A DNA stretch of 64,000 nt from contig JAATGV010000003.1 in the NCBI GenBank assembly GCA_015654475.1, positions 21,707 to 85,706 of the forward strand. Reading direction: 5' to 3'. This document shows positions 17,325 through 26,141 of this stretch, piece after piece; position 1 is the first letter of the stretch; every line of letters starts with the position of its first letter. The DNA comes from Actinomycetales bacterium (GTDB lineage Bacteria > Actinomycetota > Actinomycetes > Actinomycetales > Microbacteriaceae). The notes beneath the pieces were generated by a model. It was given only the letters and a program-made list of their open reading frames with translations. It had not been told where the DNA came from and searched no databases. A program made the position numbers and the translations under genes.

Positions 17325-18359
17325 CTACGCAACATGCAATCCTGCTGACGAAAGACCGGTGGACTCCACGCCGCTACGCACGTTCGATGTCAACTCTGAC
17401 GAAGAGGTCGAGTTGGCCGGATCTGGAGGTGACAATGCCAATGGTTCGACGACTATTTGGCCACCGTCACAACGGACAACCCCGATCTCCCCGATCCGAC
17501 GCGCACTTCCCCGCCGCTCCACAAAGACAACTAAGTCGAATGCCGCATCCACCTGCATAGCCAGGTCAGTGCCACGCAAATGAGCCTGCTCTGCGACGGT
17601 AGCAATACGGGCCGGGACACTTGCCAGGTCGTTGGCGTGGATAGTAGCCATTCCCCCGGAGTGGCCTGTGTTCAGAGCCGAGAGCAGGTCGCGAATCTCC
17701 GCGCCACGGCATTCGCCTACGACGATTCGATCTGGACGCATGCGCAGGCAGGCTCGAACAAGAGCCGATAAGCCAATCGCACCACGCCCATCGGTGTTGG
17801 CCTGCCGCGCCTCCAAACTGATGAGGTGTGGGTGGGAGGCAACAATCTCACGAACATCCTCAACGACGATAATTCGCTCGTGCGAATCGACCTCCGCGAG
17901 TAGGGCAGAAAGCAAAGTCGTCTTGCCGCTGCCCGTTGCGCCTGCAATCAAAATGTTGGCTCGCCGTGCCACTGCTCGGCGCACTACGCCAAGGGCATGG
18001 TCGTGAGCGCCACCGCCCTGAAACATTGCGAGGGCTGGCACCTGACGAGAAGCCACCCGAATTGAGATAACCGTACCGAGAGGAGAAACCGGTGGAACGG
18101 CAACATGAACGCGCAATCCCATGCTGAGTCGGACATCGACAAGCGGTGTGGCGAAATCCACGTGCCGCCCACCAGCTGCAACGAGCATTGTCGCCAGTTC
18201 TCTGATCTGAGCCTCGCCGTCAAAATGAATTGGCACGCGGACCAGCCCGGACGCGCAGTCGACCCACACTGTACCGTCGCCGTTGACAAGGATGTCCGTC
18301 ACGCCTGGCCATGCGAGCAAGGGCTCAAGCGGCCCCAAAAGGTTAGTGTTCTCGTCCAT
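17325..18359 (-). CDS. tadA: Tad/type IV pilus secretion ATPase TadA (CpaF family)
   Basis: A 344-residue cytoplasmic ATPase that powers Flp pilus assembly or secretion. Walker A is GATGSGKTT at residues 140-148. The Asp-box VEDVREI and the Walker B region MRPDRIVVGECRGAEI follow, with the His-box HSGGMATIHAND. The N-terminal part (MLVAAGGRHVDFATPLVDVRL) is the standard CpaF helical region. The last 25 residues are Ser/Gly-rich and probably disordered. It is the first gene of the cluster; no tadZ/cpaE lies upstream within the window. Confidence 0.93.
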   Translation of the reverse strand: MDENTNLLGPLEPLLAWPGVTDILVNGDGTVWVDCASGLVRVPIHFDGEAQIRELATMLVAAGGRHVDFATPLVDVRLSMGLRVHVAVPPVSPLGTVISIRVASRQVPALAMFQGGGAHDHALGVVRRAVARRANILIAGATGSGKTTLLSALLAEVDSHERIIVVEDVREIVASHPHLISLEARQANTDGRGAIGLSALVRACLRMRPDRIVVGECRGAEIRDLLSALNTGHSGGMATIHANDLASVPARIATVAEQAHLRGTDLAMQVDAAFDLVVFVERRGSARRIGEIGVVRCDGGQIVVEPLALSPPDPANSTSSSELTSNVRSGVESTGLSSAGLHVA

Positions 18360-18578
18360 AATGCGAGCATGCCGGGTTCATTCATCGCACACCGCAGTTC
18401 ACGAAGGAAAACGGGAAAACTCGACTCAGCCCCTAGCCTGTGAATAACTGCGATTATCTCGAGCCCAATCTGCCCGCATAGCCCTTTCAGCTCTCGTGAT
18501 CCCCCACTTTCCCTTCCCACACAGTTAAAAACGATCTGTCACTCGCACCCGTTGTTGTGCGCCCCCACACCCCGAATC

Positions 18579-18876
18579 TGCACACGCCCCCACTCGGTTC
18601 GTCTCAAAAGCGCCAGTCGGAACGTCATCTTATGCAACGTCCGACAAGCGACTCGCCCGCCGTCAAATGCAGACGCCCCCACTCGAAGCCTCTCGCGAAT
18701 CAGGCACACGTCCGTATTGCCCCACATTTCAGGCCTTCACCTCTCGACGTATTGAGAGTTGAAGCTTCGAGTGGGGGCGTCTGCAGGAAGACCAGGTGCA
18801 GGCGCCAACCCGGAAGTCTTTTTGACGAGGTACCGCTTTGGGAGAGAAGAGGGGGTCGAGTGGGGGCGTCTGCAGG
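18579..18876. repeat. Nested 2+2 inverted repeat family (G/C-rich unit)
   Basis: Four copies of a unit close to TGCAGACGCCCCCACTCGAA: two forward (18579-18596 with one change, and 18668-18689) then two reversed (18764-18785 and 18856-18876). The two middle copies are perfect 22-bp inverted repeats 74 bp apart. The two reversed copies share a 23-bp direct repeat that continues into GGAA. Confidence 0.85.
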
Positions 18877-18897
18877 AAAGGGAGTGGAAGCGACTGC

Positions 18898-18941
18898 GGG
18901 AAAAAAGAGGGGAGAGGAAAGGAAAGGAAGGAAGAAGAAAG
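18898..18941. repeat. 44-nt pure purine tract
   Basis: An uninterrupted A/G run on the plus strand beginning GGGAAAAAAGAGGGGAGAGG, just after the fourth repeat copy. The flanking 60 bp are also purine-rich. Confidence 0.8.
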
Positions 18942-19224
18942 TAAGGAAGAATGCGTCCGCGATGAACCACCCTGCAAGCAGGGACACAACCGATGCGACC
19001 GTAAAGCGCCCAGGCGCGCACACGATGCACCCACACACGATGGACAGGCTGACGAAATAAGTGGGCCCAGCCTCGCCATCGAAACATTTCGTCTTATAAG
19101 CCGACTCTGTCACTGCCACTGGGGATAAATCAGAAGGGTAACCAGATGTCCCCGGCCCCACTCGCGGGCTTCTGTCAGTGTCCCCAGCGACCCCCATTTT
19201 CCGAACCTACAGGCTCAAAAGGGC

Positions 19225-19318
19225 ATAAAAAAGGCGGCACGCGCTGGGGGGAACTCGTGCCGCCAGTGATGAATGATTGGGGGGAATCAAAAACATCACA
19301 CACGCCTTAACGACGTCA
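19225..19318 (-). ncRNA. 6C RNA
   Basis: On the minus strand two hairpins each carry six cytosines in the loop: TGATT-CCCCCC-AATCA (19274-19289) and a 9-bp stem GGCGGCACG/CGTGCCGCC (19233-19264) with AGTTCCCCCCAGCG between its arms, followed by six T. This is the defining arrangement of the actinobacterial 6C RNA. The M. tuberculosis homologue (B11) sits at the same place beside the Tad genes, which supports the call. The second hairpin also serves as terminator. The transcript is about 90 nt. Confidence 0.9.
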
Positions 19319-19324
19319 GTCACA

Positions 19325-19353
19325 ATATTACATACGATCTTGTCGATCTGCAA
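19325..19353 (-). promoter_or_regulatory. Promoter of the 6C RNA
   Basis: On the minus strand TTGCAG (19348-19353) and TAATAT (19325-19330) are separated by exactly 17 bp, a near-consensus housekeeping promoter. The expected transcript start is near 19318. Confidence 0.7.
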
Positions 19354-19535
19354 CGCGCCGTACGCGAATTCGCAACCGATTTCCTCGCGACCGTGACGTT
19401 CCTGCCTCAATAGGCAAACAGCTTGGGAGTATTAAGGCACAAGCAGCGTTGCCTGTGATAAACCTGTGACAATTTTGAGAAATTCGCGAGTTTGAAAGGT
19501 TCGCGAGAAATCTCCGCGAGAGCTGCCACGGGGCC

Positions 19536-19997
19536 TCATGCGAAGCGCAATACAAGCTCCACTTCCACCGGGGAATCCAGCGGGAGGACGGCGACCCCAA
19601 CCGCGCTCCGGGCATGAGCTCCCGCATCCCCAAAAACCTGACCGAGCAACTCGCTAGCACCATTGATAACCGCAGGCTGGCCCGTGAAATCCGGTGCTGA
19701 GGCGACAAACCCGACCACCTTGACAATGGCTGTCACGCGTTCGAGCGACCCGATCACAGATTGTGCGGCTGCAAGTGCGTTCAGCACGGCGGTACGCGCG
19801 AGTCCCTGAGCGACATCGCTCGAAACTTCTGCACCGACCTTCCCGGTGTGCGTCAAGGATCCCCCGACAAAGGGCAACTGCCCAGAAGTGAAAACCAAAT
19901 CGCCAGAAACGACAGCGGGAACATACGCGGCGACCGGCGCCGCCACAGCCGGCAGCTCGAATCCAAGCTCGGCAAGCCGATCCGCAACAGTACTCAT
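19536..19997 (-). CDS. RidA-family protein (Rid/YjgF/UK114)
   Basis: A 153-residue member of the RidA family. VVSGDLVFTSGQLPF, then AVLNALAAAQSVIGSLERV, and the C-terminal ARSAVGVAVLPLDSPVEVELVLRF match the fold. The catalytic arginine expected in the A-R-[ST]-x-V segment is present (ARSAVGV). Classical RidA hydrolyses reactive enamines/imines; this longer actinobacterial subgroup is less well understood. The start ATG overlaps the stop of the DUF4177 gene (ATGA), so the two are translationally coupled. Confidence 0.85.
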   Translation of the reverse strand: MSTVADRLAELGFELPAVAAPVAAYVPAVVSGDLVFTSGQLPFVGGSLTHTGKVGAEVSSDVAQGLARTAVLNALAAAQSVIGSLERVTAIVKVVGFVASAPDFTGQPAVINGASELLGQVFGDAGAHARSAVGVAVLPLDSPVEVELVLRFA

Positions 19998-20149
19998 GAC
20001 ACAACCTCTCTCTTGAGATAGGCGACAAGTCCGCCCTCGGGCCCCGGAACTACCGATACGAGTTCCCATCCGTCTTCACCGAAGTTGTTCAGGATAGCGG
20101 TGGTAGTGTGAACCATCAGGGGTGTTGTCAAGTATTCCCAGGTACGCAT
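19994..20149 (-). CDS. DUF4177 small protein
   Basis: A 51-residue protein, MRTWEYLTTPLM...GWELVSVVPGPEGGLVAYLKR. The pattern W-E-Y near the N-terminus, then ILNNFGEDGWELVSVV and a final lysine-rich strand, is the DUF4177 family, found next to ridA in many actinobacteria. It is complete, with an ATG start at 20149 and a TGA overlapping the ridA ATG. Function unknown; the conserved pairing suggests a shared role with RidA. Its start lies 48 bp from the divergent penicillin-binding protein gene. Confidence 0.85.
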   Translation of the reverse strand: MRTWEYLTTPLMVHTTTAILNNFGEDGWELVSVVPGPEGGLVAYLKREVVS

Positions 20150-20197
20150 CAGCAAAACTTCCGTCCATTCATTAACACGAACAATACTATTGAGGCC

Positions 20198-22753
20198 ATG
20201 GCGAAGAGTTCAGTTTTGACCAGCAAGGTTAGTCCGTTTGTCGCATTTCTCGGGGGCAGCCTTGCGCTTGGCGTCGTCGCAGCGGGTATTCTCACCCCCG
20301 GCATTGCGGTCGCGAATGTCGTCGCAAGCGACGGAGTGAACCTCGCCGCGTCCGTCACCGCCGAGTTGCCGTTGATCGACCTCCAAAGCCGTTCCACAAT
20401 CGTCGCCAAGGATGGAAAAAACTGGAAGACCATCGCCACCTTCTTCAACAAGAACCGGGTACCGGTATCCAGCGATCAGATCTCCGACAACATGAAGAAC
20501 GCGGTCGTTGCCGTAGAGAACCCGAGCTTCTGGACCGACTCCGGGGTTAACGCGCTGGCCATCGCCCGTGCGGCGGTACAGAATGCGGCGGGGACAAGCT
20601 CCTCGGGTGCATCCACCATCACCATGCAACTGGTGAAGAATCAGATTCAGGAGCAGGCAGAGAACTCCGGCGACGACGAAGCGGCAACCGCAGCGACCGA
20701 ACGCACTCTGACCCGCAAACTGAGCAACGCGTGGCTCGCCCTTGGCATGACGAAGGAATACACCAAGGATCAGATCCTCACCCAGTATCTCAACATCAGC
20801 TTCATGGGTGGCACGATATACGGAATCGAGGCGGCTGCGCGATACTACTTCAACGTCAGCGCAGCAGACTTGAGCATCCCGCAGGCAGCGCTGCTTGCCG
20901 GCATGCTGCCCAGCCCGAACAACACGTCACCAGATAAGAAAGACAACCTCCCCGCCGCACTCGAGCGGCGCAACTATGTGCTGGACAAGATGCTTGAGCA
21001 CGGCTACATCACTGAGGCCGAGCACAAGGATGCGGTGGCAACGCCGATCAAGGTAGACATCACTCCAACCAAACAGGGCTGTGCACTCGCTGGGTATAAC
21101 GCCTTCTTCTGCGAGTATGTGGTTGCGACCATCAAGAGCGATTCGACGTTCGGAGCGACCCCGGTAGAACGTGCGGCAACCCTCAACCGCGGTGGTCTGA
21201 CCATTTACACGACCCTCGATCTCAAACTGCAGAAGGCCGCGTATCAGGCATCCAAAAATTGGCTCAAGCCTGGCTCCAATCCCTTCGCCACAGCAACGAC
21301 AAGCGTCAAGGTTGGCACCGGAGCGATCCTCTCGATGGTGCAAAACAGGCCATACTCAACGGGCTCTTCGAGCTATAGCAAGAAGGCGACAGCCGTGAAC
21401 TATGCGGCGGACTATGCCTATGGCGGATCCAACGGTTTCAGAGCCGGGTCTACTTTCAAGTTGTTCACACTCGTGGACTGGCTCACCAAAGGTCACAGCC
21501 TGAACGAGTACGTGGCGTCACGAGACACCATGACGTTCGACCAAACCGAGTTCACCAATAGTTGTTCCGCCGATGGACTCAACGGCCCAGACTGGAAGGT
21601 TTCGAACTCCATCAGTTGGGGCCAGAGCTCTATGTCGGTAGAGAAAGCAACAGTCCGTTCTGCCAACACAGCGTTCATCTCAATGGTCAAGCAACTCGAC
21701 TTGTGCGATATCCAAGGCCTCGCAGAGTCGATGGGTGTCAGCCGCGCGGATGGCAGCGACCTGAACATGGGGCTCTCGGATGTGATCGGGAACGGCGAGG
21801 TCAACGTGTCTCCCCTCACTATGACGAATGCCTATGCGACGATAGCCAACAACGGCGTGTATTGCACGGTGACGCCGTTCGTCAAGGTGGTCGACGCCCG
21901 CACAAGCAAAGAGCTGAACGTGAAGGGCACCGAATGTACTCAGGTGATTTCGCCGGAGGTCGCCGCTGCGACGACCGTCGCACTCAAAGCGACAATCGCG
22001 ACAAGCACGGGTGTGACCGCGACTGGAGCAAACCCGAATGATGGAACAGATCTTGCGGGCAAGACTGGAACAACGGACGAGGGCATTCAGAACTGGCTCA
22101 TCGGATATTCGACCGAGGTCGCAACCGGCACATGGGTAGGCGATCCTCTCTCCCGGGCAAGCGGGTTCGATTCCAACACCACGAGTAAGGGTGTCAGCGG
22201 CTACAACTTGAAGACCAAGATCTGGCACGACGTCATGACGAAGGTCGATAGCCTTTATGGCGGCTCCGAATTCCCATCGGCTTCTGGGCCCCTGGTCAAG
22301 GGCACAAATGTCACGGTTCCCGATGTGACGGGCCTCTCCGCAACGGCCGCGCAAAAGGCTCTTGAGAATTCGGGCTTCGCCTACTCGATGGGCAAGACGG
22401 CCTCCTCCGCAGTCGCGAAGGGTCTCGTAGCCAAGACCGAGCCGAGCGCAGGTTCCTCAGCAGCCAAGGGTTCGTCGGTAGTGATCCGGTTGAGCGACGG
22501 CTCGCGGATCGCTGTGCCGAAGGTGGTCGGTCAATCTAAGGATGTGGCGATCGCCACGCTTCAGGATGCGGGCTTCACGAGTCTCTTCACCAAGAGCGTC
22601 TCCGTCACGGATCAAGACCAGGATGGCATCGTGATCGCCCAAAGTCTCGCTGCAAAGTCTGAGAAGCCTGCAGGCGCGAAGCTTGTGCTGAGCATCGGCA
22701 AGTACACCGCACCAGCTTCCGCGAGCCCGTCCGATGATGACGACGACGAATGA
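20198..22753 (+). CDS. Bifunctional penicillin-binding protein (class A) with two PASTA domains
   Basis: An 851-residue membrane-anchored peptidoglycan synthase. One N-terminal membrane segment (residues 13-40) is followed by a GT51 glycosyltransferase (about 85-265) with the catalytic Glu in VAVENPSFW (E107), where most relatives have EDRRF. Next comes a transpeptidase domain with STFK at 418-421 and KTGTT near 630. Two C-terminal PASTA domains (VPDVTGLSATAAQKAL and VPKVVGQSKDVAIATL) may sense muropeptides. The ATG at 20198 is preferred over an in-frame ATG at 20108, which would overlap the divergent DUF4177 gene. The stop overlaps the next start (ATGA). Confidence 0.94.
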   Translation: MAKSSVLTSKVSPFVAFLGGSLALGVVAAGILTPGIAVANVVASDGVNLAASVTAELPLIDLQSRSTIVAKDGKNWKTIATFFNKNRVPVSSDQISDNMKNAVVAVENPSFWTDSGVNALAIARAAVQNAAGTSSSGASTITMQLVKNQIQEQAENSGDDEAATAATERTLTRKLSNAWLALGMTKEYTKDQILTQYLNISFMGGTIYGIEAAARYYFNVSAADLSIPQAALLAGMLPSPNNTSPDKKDNLPAALERRNYVLDKMLEHGYITEAEHKDAVATPIKVDITPTKQGCALAGYNAFFCEYVVATIKSDSTFGATPVERAATLNRGGLTIYTTLDLKLQKAAYQASKNWLKPGSNPFATATTSVKVGTGAILSMVQNRPYSTGSSSYSKKATAVNYAADYAYGGSNGFRAGSTFKLFTLVDWLTKGHSLNEYVASRDTMTFDQTEFTNSCSADGLNGPDWKVSNSISWGQSSMSVEKATVRSANTAFISMVKQLDLCDIQGLAESMGVSRADGSDLNMGLSDVIGNGEVNVSPLTMTNAYATIANNGVYCTVTPFVKVVDARTSKELNVKGTECTQVISPEVAAATTVALKATIATSTGVTATGANPNDGTDLAGKTGTTDEGIQNWLIGYSTEVATGTWVGDPLSRASGFDSNTTSKGVSGYNLKTKIWHDVMTKVDSLYGGSEFPSASGPLVKGTNVTVPDVTGLSATAAQKALENSGFAYSMGKTASSAVAKGLVAKTEPSAGSSAAKGSSVVIRLSDGSRIAVPKVVGQSKDVAIATLQDAGFTSLFTKSVSVTDQDQDGIVIAQSLAAKSEKPAGAKLVLSIGKYTAPASASPSDDDDDE

Positions 22754-23694
22754 GCCTACTGACCAAAACCGCGCGTGCGGCTGGATGGGGTGCGGCCGCC
22801 AGCGCGGCGGTAGTCGGATACGCGTCGCTCATCGAGCGTAAGCAATACACACTTCGGGAATTCATGCTGCCCGTCTTGCCCGTCGGGGCAACGGAGGTGC
22901 GTGTATTGCATGTCTCGGACATCCACTTGTCGCCAAGGCAGCATGACAAGATCGCCTGGCTGAAGACCCTGACCTTTCTTGAGCCCGACTTGGTGATCGA
23001 CACCGGCGACAATGTGGGCAGGGCTGACGCTATTCCGGCTCTCAGCGAGGCTCTCGGGCCGTTGCTGCTACGCACCACCACTGCGGGCGTGTTCGTGGAC
23101 GGGTCGAACGATGTTTTCGCACCGATCGCGCGCAATCCGTTGTCCTACATCGTCCCCGGGCGCGCTCATACCCTAATCCCTCAGACACGCGAGCGCATCG
23201 ACACCGCCGCCATCCACTCGTTGTTTGCCGATCATGGCTGGCTCGACCTCAACGATCAGGCAGCATCGCTCGGCGTCGCCGGGTCGGAGTTTTTCTTCGT
23301 TGGCACAGGCGACGCGCATATTGATGATGCCGACATGGATGTTTTGCACGGTCGAGCAGCTGAGGTTGCTGCTGCGAGGGATGCGGGCAAAGTCGTTATC
23401 GGGGTCACGCACGCACCGTATCAGCGAGTCTTGGATGCGCTTGTCCAGATTGGTGCCGACGCGATTTTTGCGGGTCATACACACGGAGGCCAGGTGTGCG
23501 TGCCAGGATTCGGCGCGTTGACGACGAACTGCGACTTGCCACTGTCTCAGGCGAAGGGTTTGAGCTCGTGGACGCTCGACGATCGAAGCGTGCCACTGCA
23601 CGTGTCAGCCGGGTTGGGGACGTCGATCTATGCCCCGGTACGGTTCGCCTGCAAGCCAGAAGCCACACTGCTGACGCTGACCGCTCGTCCATAG
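22750..23694 (+). CDS. Calcineurin-like metallophosphoesterase, membrane-anchored
   Basis: A 314-residue phosphoesterase. All metal-site blocks are visible: VSDIHLSP (near 60), VIDTGDNVG (near 81), GSND (in place of GNHD; near 117), VTHAP (near 218) and AGHTHGGQV (near 240). The N-terminal 25 residues are moderately hydrophobic (AGWGAAASAAVVGYASL), suggesting an anchor. It is translationally coupled to the penicillin-binding protein gene by an ATGA overlap; homologues are often found with it. The natural substrate is unknown; a cell-envelope role is inferred from context. GSND lacking the usual His is worth noting. Confidence 0.88.
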   Translation: MSLLTKTARAAGWGAAASAAVVGYASLIERKQYTLREFMLPVLPVGATEVRVLHVSDIHLSPRQHDKIAWLKTLTFLEPDLVIDTGDNVGRADAIPALSEALGPLLLRTTTAGVFVDGSNDVFAPIARNPLSYIVPGRAHTLIPQTRERIDTAAIHSLFADHGWLDLNDQAASLGVAGSEFFFVGTGDAHIDDADMDVLHGRAAEVAAARDAGKVVIGVTHAPYQRVLDALVQIGADAIFAGHTHGGQVCVPGFGALTTNCDLPLSQAKGLSSWTLDDRSVPLHVSAGLGTSIYAPVRFACKPEATLLTLTARP

Positions 23695-23797
23695 CTACGA
23701 CCCGACCTCGGATTCGGCAGCCACGGTTCTGCGGGACGGGCGTTCATCGGGTATCCTTGTTTGGTTGCCTGGATCGAGCGGTGCTCGTGACACGACA

Positions 23798-23873
23798 CCC
23801 GGGGTATAGCGCAGCTTGGTAGCGCGCCTCGTTCGGGACGAGGAGGTCGGGAGTTCGAATCTCCCTACCCCGA
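23798..23873 (+). tRNA. tRNA-Pro (anticodon CGG)
   Basis: A 76-nt cloverleaf. The acceptor CGGGGTA pairs with TACCCCG, the anticodon loop TTCGGGA gives CGG, and the T arm contains GTTCGAATC. The discriminator is A; CCA is not encoded. Confidence 0.96.
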
Positions 23874-23889
23874 CAAGAGTGGTGGTTTC

Positions 23890-23927
23890 GTGTTGGGGCC
23901 AGAGAGATCTGGTCCCAACACTTTTTT
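23890..23927 (+). terminator. Rho-independent terminator after tRNA-Pro
   Basis: GTGTTGGG (23890-23897) and CCAGA (23899-23903) pair with TCTGG and CCCAACAC, followed by six T. A strong stem-loop placed 17 nt after the tRNA. Confidence 0.9.
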
Positions 23928-24011
23928 GTAGTGAAAAAGCACTCGTTACCCGCAACATCCCCTACGCGCACGCAAAATCTCGAAACTGAAAACCTTCGAG
24001 AGATCCTCGAG

Positions 24012-25505
24012 CTAGATCCCCAAGACTTCAGCGGTGCGCGCCATCGTTGCATGCGCGCGATCGGGGTCGTCAGAGAGCCGAGTACCGTAGGACGGAACCA
24101 ACTGGGCGATTTTGGGCGCCCATTCATCCATTCGGTCAGCAAAACACCGTTTGGCTACCGCCAACATGATGGGCACGGCCGTGGATGCTCCCGGGCTTGC
24201 GCCAAGCAGGCCAGCGATACTGCCGTCTGCGCTCGTGACGACCTCGGTACCGAACTGCAGCACTCCGCCCTTGCCCTTTTTTCGCTTGATGACCTGCACA
24301 CGCTGTCCGGCCGTAATCATGCGCCACTGCGCCTTGTCCGCCTCGGGGTAATACTCGCGAAGTGCCGCGAACTGGGATGAAGCGCTGCGTAGGAGCTCAG
24401 TGACGAGATACTTTTCGAGGCCGAAGTTATCGCGCGCGACCGCCAGCATCGGACCAAGATTGCTCGGTCGAACAGAGCCGGGCAGATCCCACCATGATCC
24501 GTTTTTCAAAAATTTGGGGCTGAATCCGGCATACGGCCCGAACATGAGGGATCGTTTGCCGCCAATAATCCGCGCGTCGAGATGCGGCACCGACATCGGT
24601 GGCGCGCCCACTGCGGCCTGACCGTACACTTTGGCGCGATGTCTGCCAACGACTTCCGGATCGTCGCATCGTAAAAATTCTCCACTGATGGGAAACCCAC
24701 CATAGAGCGCGGCCTCCGGGATGCCCGACTTCTGCAACAGCCGAAGAGCACCGCCTCCTGCCCCGACGAACACTGTTGCCGCGCTGCAGACGTCTTCCAC
24801 GCCCGTCCGCTGATTGCGCGTTGTGACCGCCCATCCTCCGCCTGCCCGCCGTGCGAGGCCGGTTACAGCCACGTTGAAGGCAAGCTCCGCGCCAACATGC
24901 GAAGCGTATGCCAGCAGCTTGCGCGAAAGCTCGCCGAAGTCGACATCGGTACCGTCCGGGCTGAAAGTCGCGGCGATGCGTTGGCCCGGTTCCCGTCCGG
25001 CCACAAGCAGGGGCGCCCATTCGGCGATCTGCGACGGGTCGTCGCTGAACTCCTGCTTTGAGAACAACGGGTTGGACGTAAGCGCTTTCTGGCGGGCAGC
25101 CAGATAGTCGGCGCCGTCTGTGCCCGAGATAAAGCTCATGTGCGGAACCGAGTTGATGAACTCTTCGGGGGACCCGAGATGATCGCGCTCGACCAATGCG
25201 GCCCAGAACTGACGTGACAGCTGGAACTGCTCGTTGATATCCACGGCCTTCGAAATATCGACACTGCCGTCTGCACGACGGCTCGTGTAGTTGAGTTCGC
25301 ACAGCGCCGAGTGGCCGGTACCCGCGTTGTTCCACGCGTCTGAGCTCTCTTGGGCGATCCCGTCGAGTTTTTCGACTATCCGGATGCGCAGCCCCGGATC
25401 AAGTTCGGTGAGCAGAGCAGCGAGCGTCGCGCTCATGATTCCAGCCCCGATGAGGACGACATCATATTCGAAGGCGGATGCAGTGGATCGTTGTGATTGT
25501 GTCAT
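24012..25505 (-). CDS. mqo: Malate:quinone oxidoreductase
   Basis: A 497-residue FAD-dependent membrane-associated enzyme that oxidises malate to oxaloacetate and passes electrons to quinone. The N-terminal FAD motif is VVLIGAGIMSATLAALL, followed by the Mqo blocks DAWNNAGTGHSALCELNYT and FSPDGTDVDFGEL; a conserved GGKRSLMFGPYAGFSPKFL block lies near residue 310. Length is typical (about 495). ATG at 25505 overlaps the tdk stop as ATGA and is preferred to an ATG 11 codons upstream. Its presence implies a respiratory chain and a membrane-linked TCA step. Confidence 0.95.
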   Translation of the reverse strand: MTQSQRSTASAFEYDVVLIGAGIMSATLAALLTELDPGLRIRIVEKLDGIAQESSDAWNNAGTGHSALCELNYTSRRADGSVDISKAVDINEQFQLSRQFWAALVERDHLGSPEEFINSVPHMSFISGTDGADYLAARQKALTSNPLFSKQEFSDDPSQIAEWAPLLVAGREPGQRIAATFSPDGTDVDFGELSRKLLAYASHVGAELAFNVAVTGLARRAGGGWAVTTRNQRTGVEDVCSAATVFVGAGGGALRLLQKSGIPEAALYGGFPISGEFLRCDDPEVVGRHRAKVYGQAAVGAPPMSVPHLDARIIGGKRSLMFGPYAGFSPKFLKNGSWWDLPGSVRPSNLGPMLAVARDNFGLEKYLVTELLRSASSQFAALREYYPEADKAQWRMITAGQRVQVIKRKKGKGGVLQFGTEVVTSADGSIAGLLGASPGASTAVPIMLAVAKRCFADRMDEWAPKIAQLVPSYGTRLSDDPDRAHATMARTAEVLGI

Positions 25506-26110
25506 GCAGGTATCGGTCCTACTTCTCGAAGGTAACATTCGCCGCAGAGAGATTCATAGCTGACTGCTTCGCCGTCGATGGCCACCTGGGCGCCACTGGC
25601 AATGAAGTGGCCGTCTGCGGCGCGACGGCCGTTGAATATGGCTTTGCGCCCACAGCGGCAAATGGTCTTGAGCTCTTCGAGGGAATGCGCGAGTTCAAGC
25701 AACCGAGCCGAACCCGGGAATGCTCGCGTCTGGAAGTCGGTGCGAATGCCATATGCCAAAACAGGAATACGATCGACTATGGCGATCATCAGGGCTTCGG
25801 TGACCTGGCTCGCGGTCAGAAACTGCGCCTCGTCAATGAGGAGACATGCAACGTCGTCGCCTGTCTGCACACGCACGCGCGCCTGGTGCTCACCAAACTT
25901 CTCGCGAAGCGATTCATCCGGCGCAACAAGAAAATCGACAGGCCTGGTAAGGCCGAGCCGACTGACGATCTGACCCTCGCCTTTGGTATCGATGTGCGGC
26001 TTGACGAGCAACACACGTTGACCGCGCTCCTCATAGTTGTATGCCACCTGGAGCAGGGCCGTGCTTTTGCCTGAGTTCATCGCACCATAGCGGAAGTACA
26101 GTTTCGCCAC
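25502..26110 (-). CDS. tdk: Thymidine kinase (type II)
   Basis: A 202-residue type II thymidine kinase that salvages thymidine to dTMP. Walker A is AMNSGKST at residues 10-17, the DEAQF motif is near 93 and the lasso region YGIRTDFQTRAFPGS near 119. Zinc-binding cysteines are in ICRCGRKA and CGECY. Length is normal. Its TGA stop overlaps the mqo start, so expression is coupled. It works in the same pool as tmk elsewhere in the window. Confidence 0.96.
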   Translation of the reverse strand: MAKLYFRYGAMNSGKSTALLQVAYNYEERGQRVLLVKPHIDTKGEGQIVSRLGLTRPVDFLVAPDESLREKFGEHQARVRVQTGDDVACLLIDEAQFLTASQVTEALMIAIVDRIPVLAYGIRTDFQTRAFPGSARLLELAHSLEELKTICRCGRKAIFNGRRAADGHFIASGAQVAIDGEAVSYESLCGECYLREVGPIPA

Positions 26111-26141
26111 GTGTCGGCCCTCCTTTTCGCGCTCGCCCAGT

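Larger units (their letters stand above)
18360..19224. other. Gene-free, repeat-rich interval upstream of tadA
   Basis: About 865 bp with no supported coding region. Frames on both strands read through the repeats at 18579-18876 and a purine-only run and give low-complexity peptides. In M. tuberculosis this position, between tadA and the 6C RNA, holds the tadZ/ssd gene Rv3660c; no remnant of it is recognisable here. Confidence 0.7.

Noticed and set aside
18700..19197. A 165-codon minus-strand frame over the repeats and purine tract
   Set aside because: Low-complexity peptide made of the translated repeats and a Phe/Ser run; several overlapping frames look equally good; no family resemblance.
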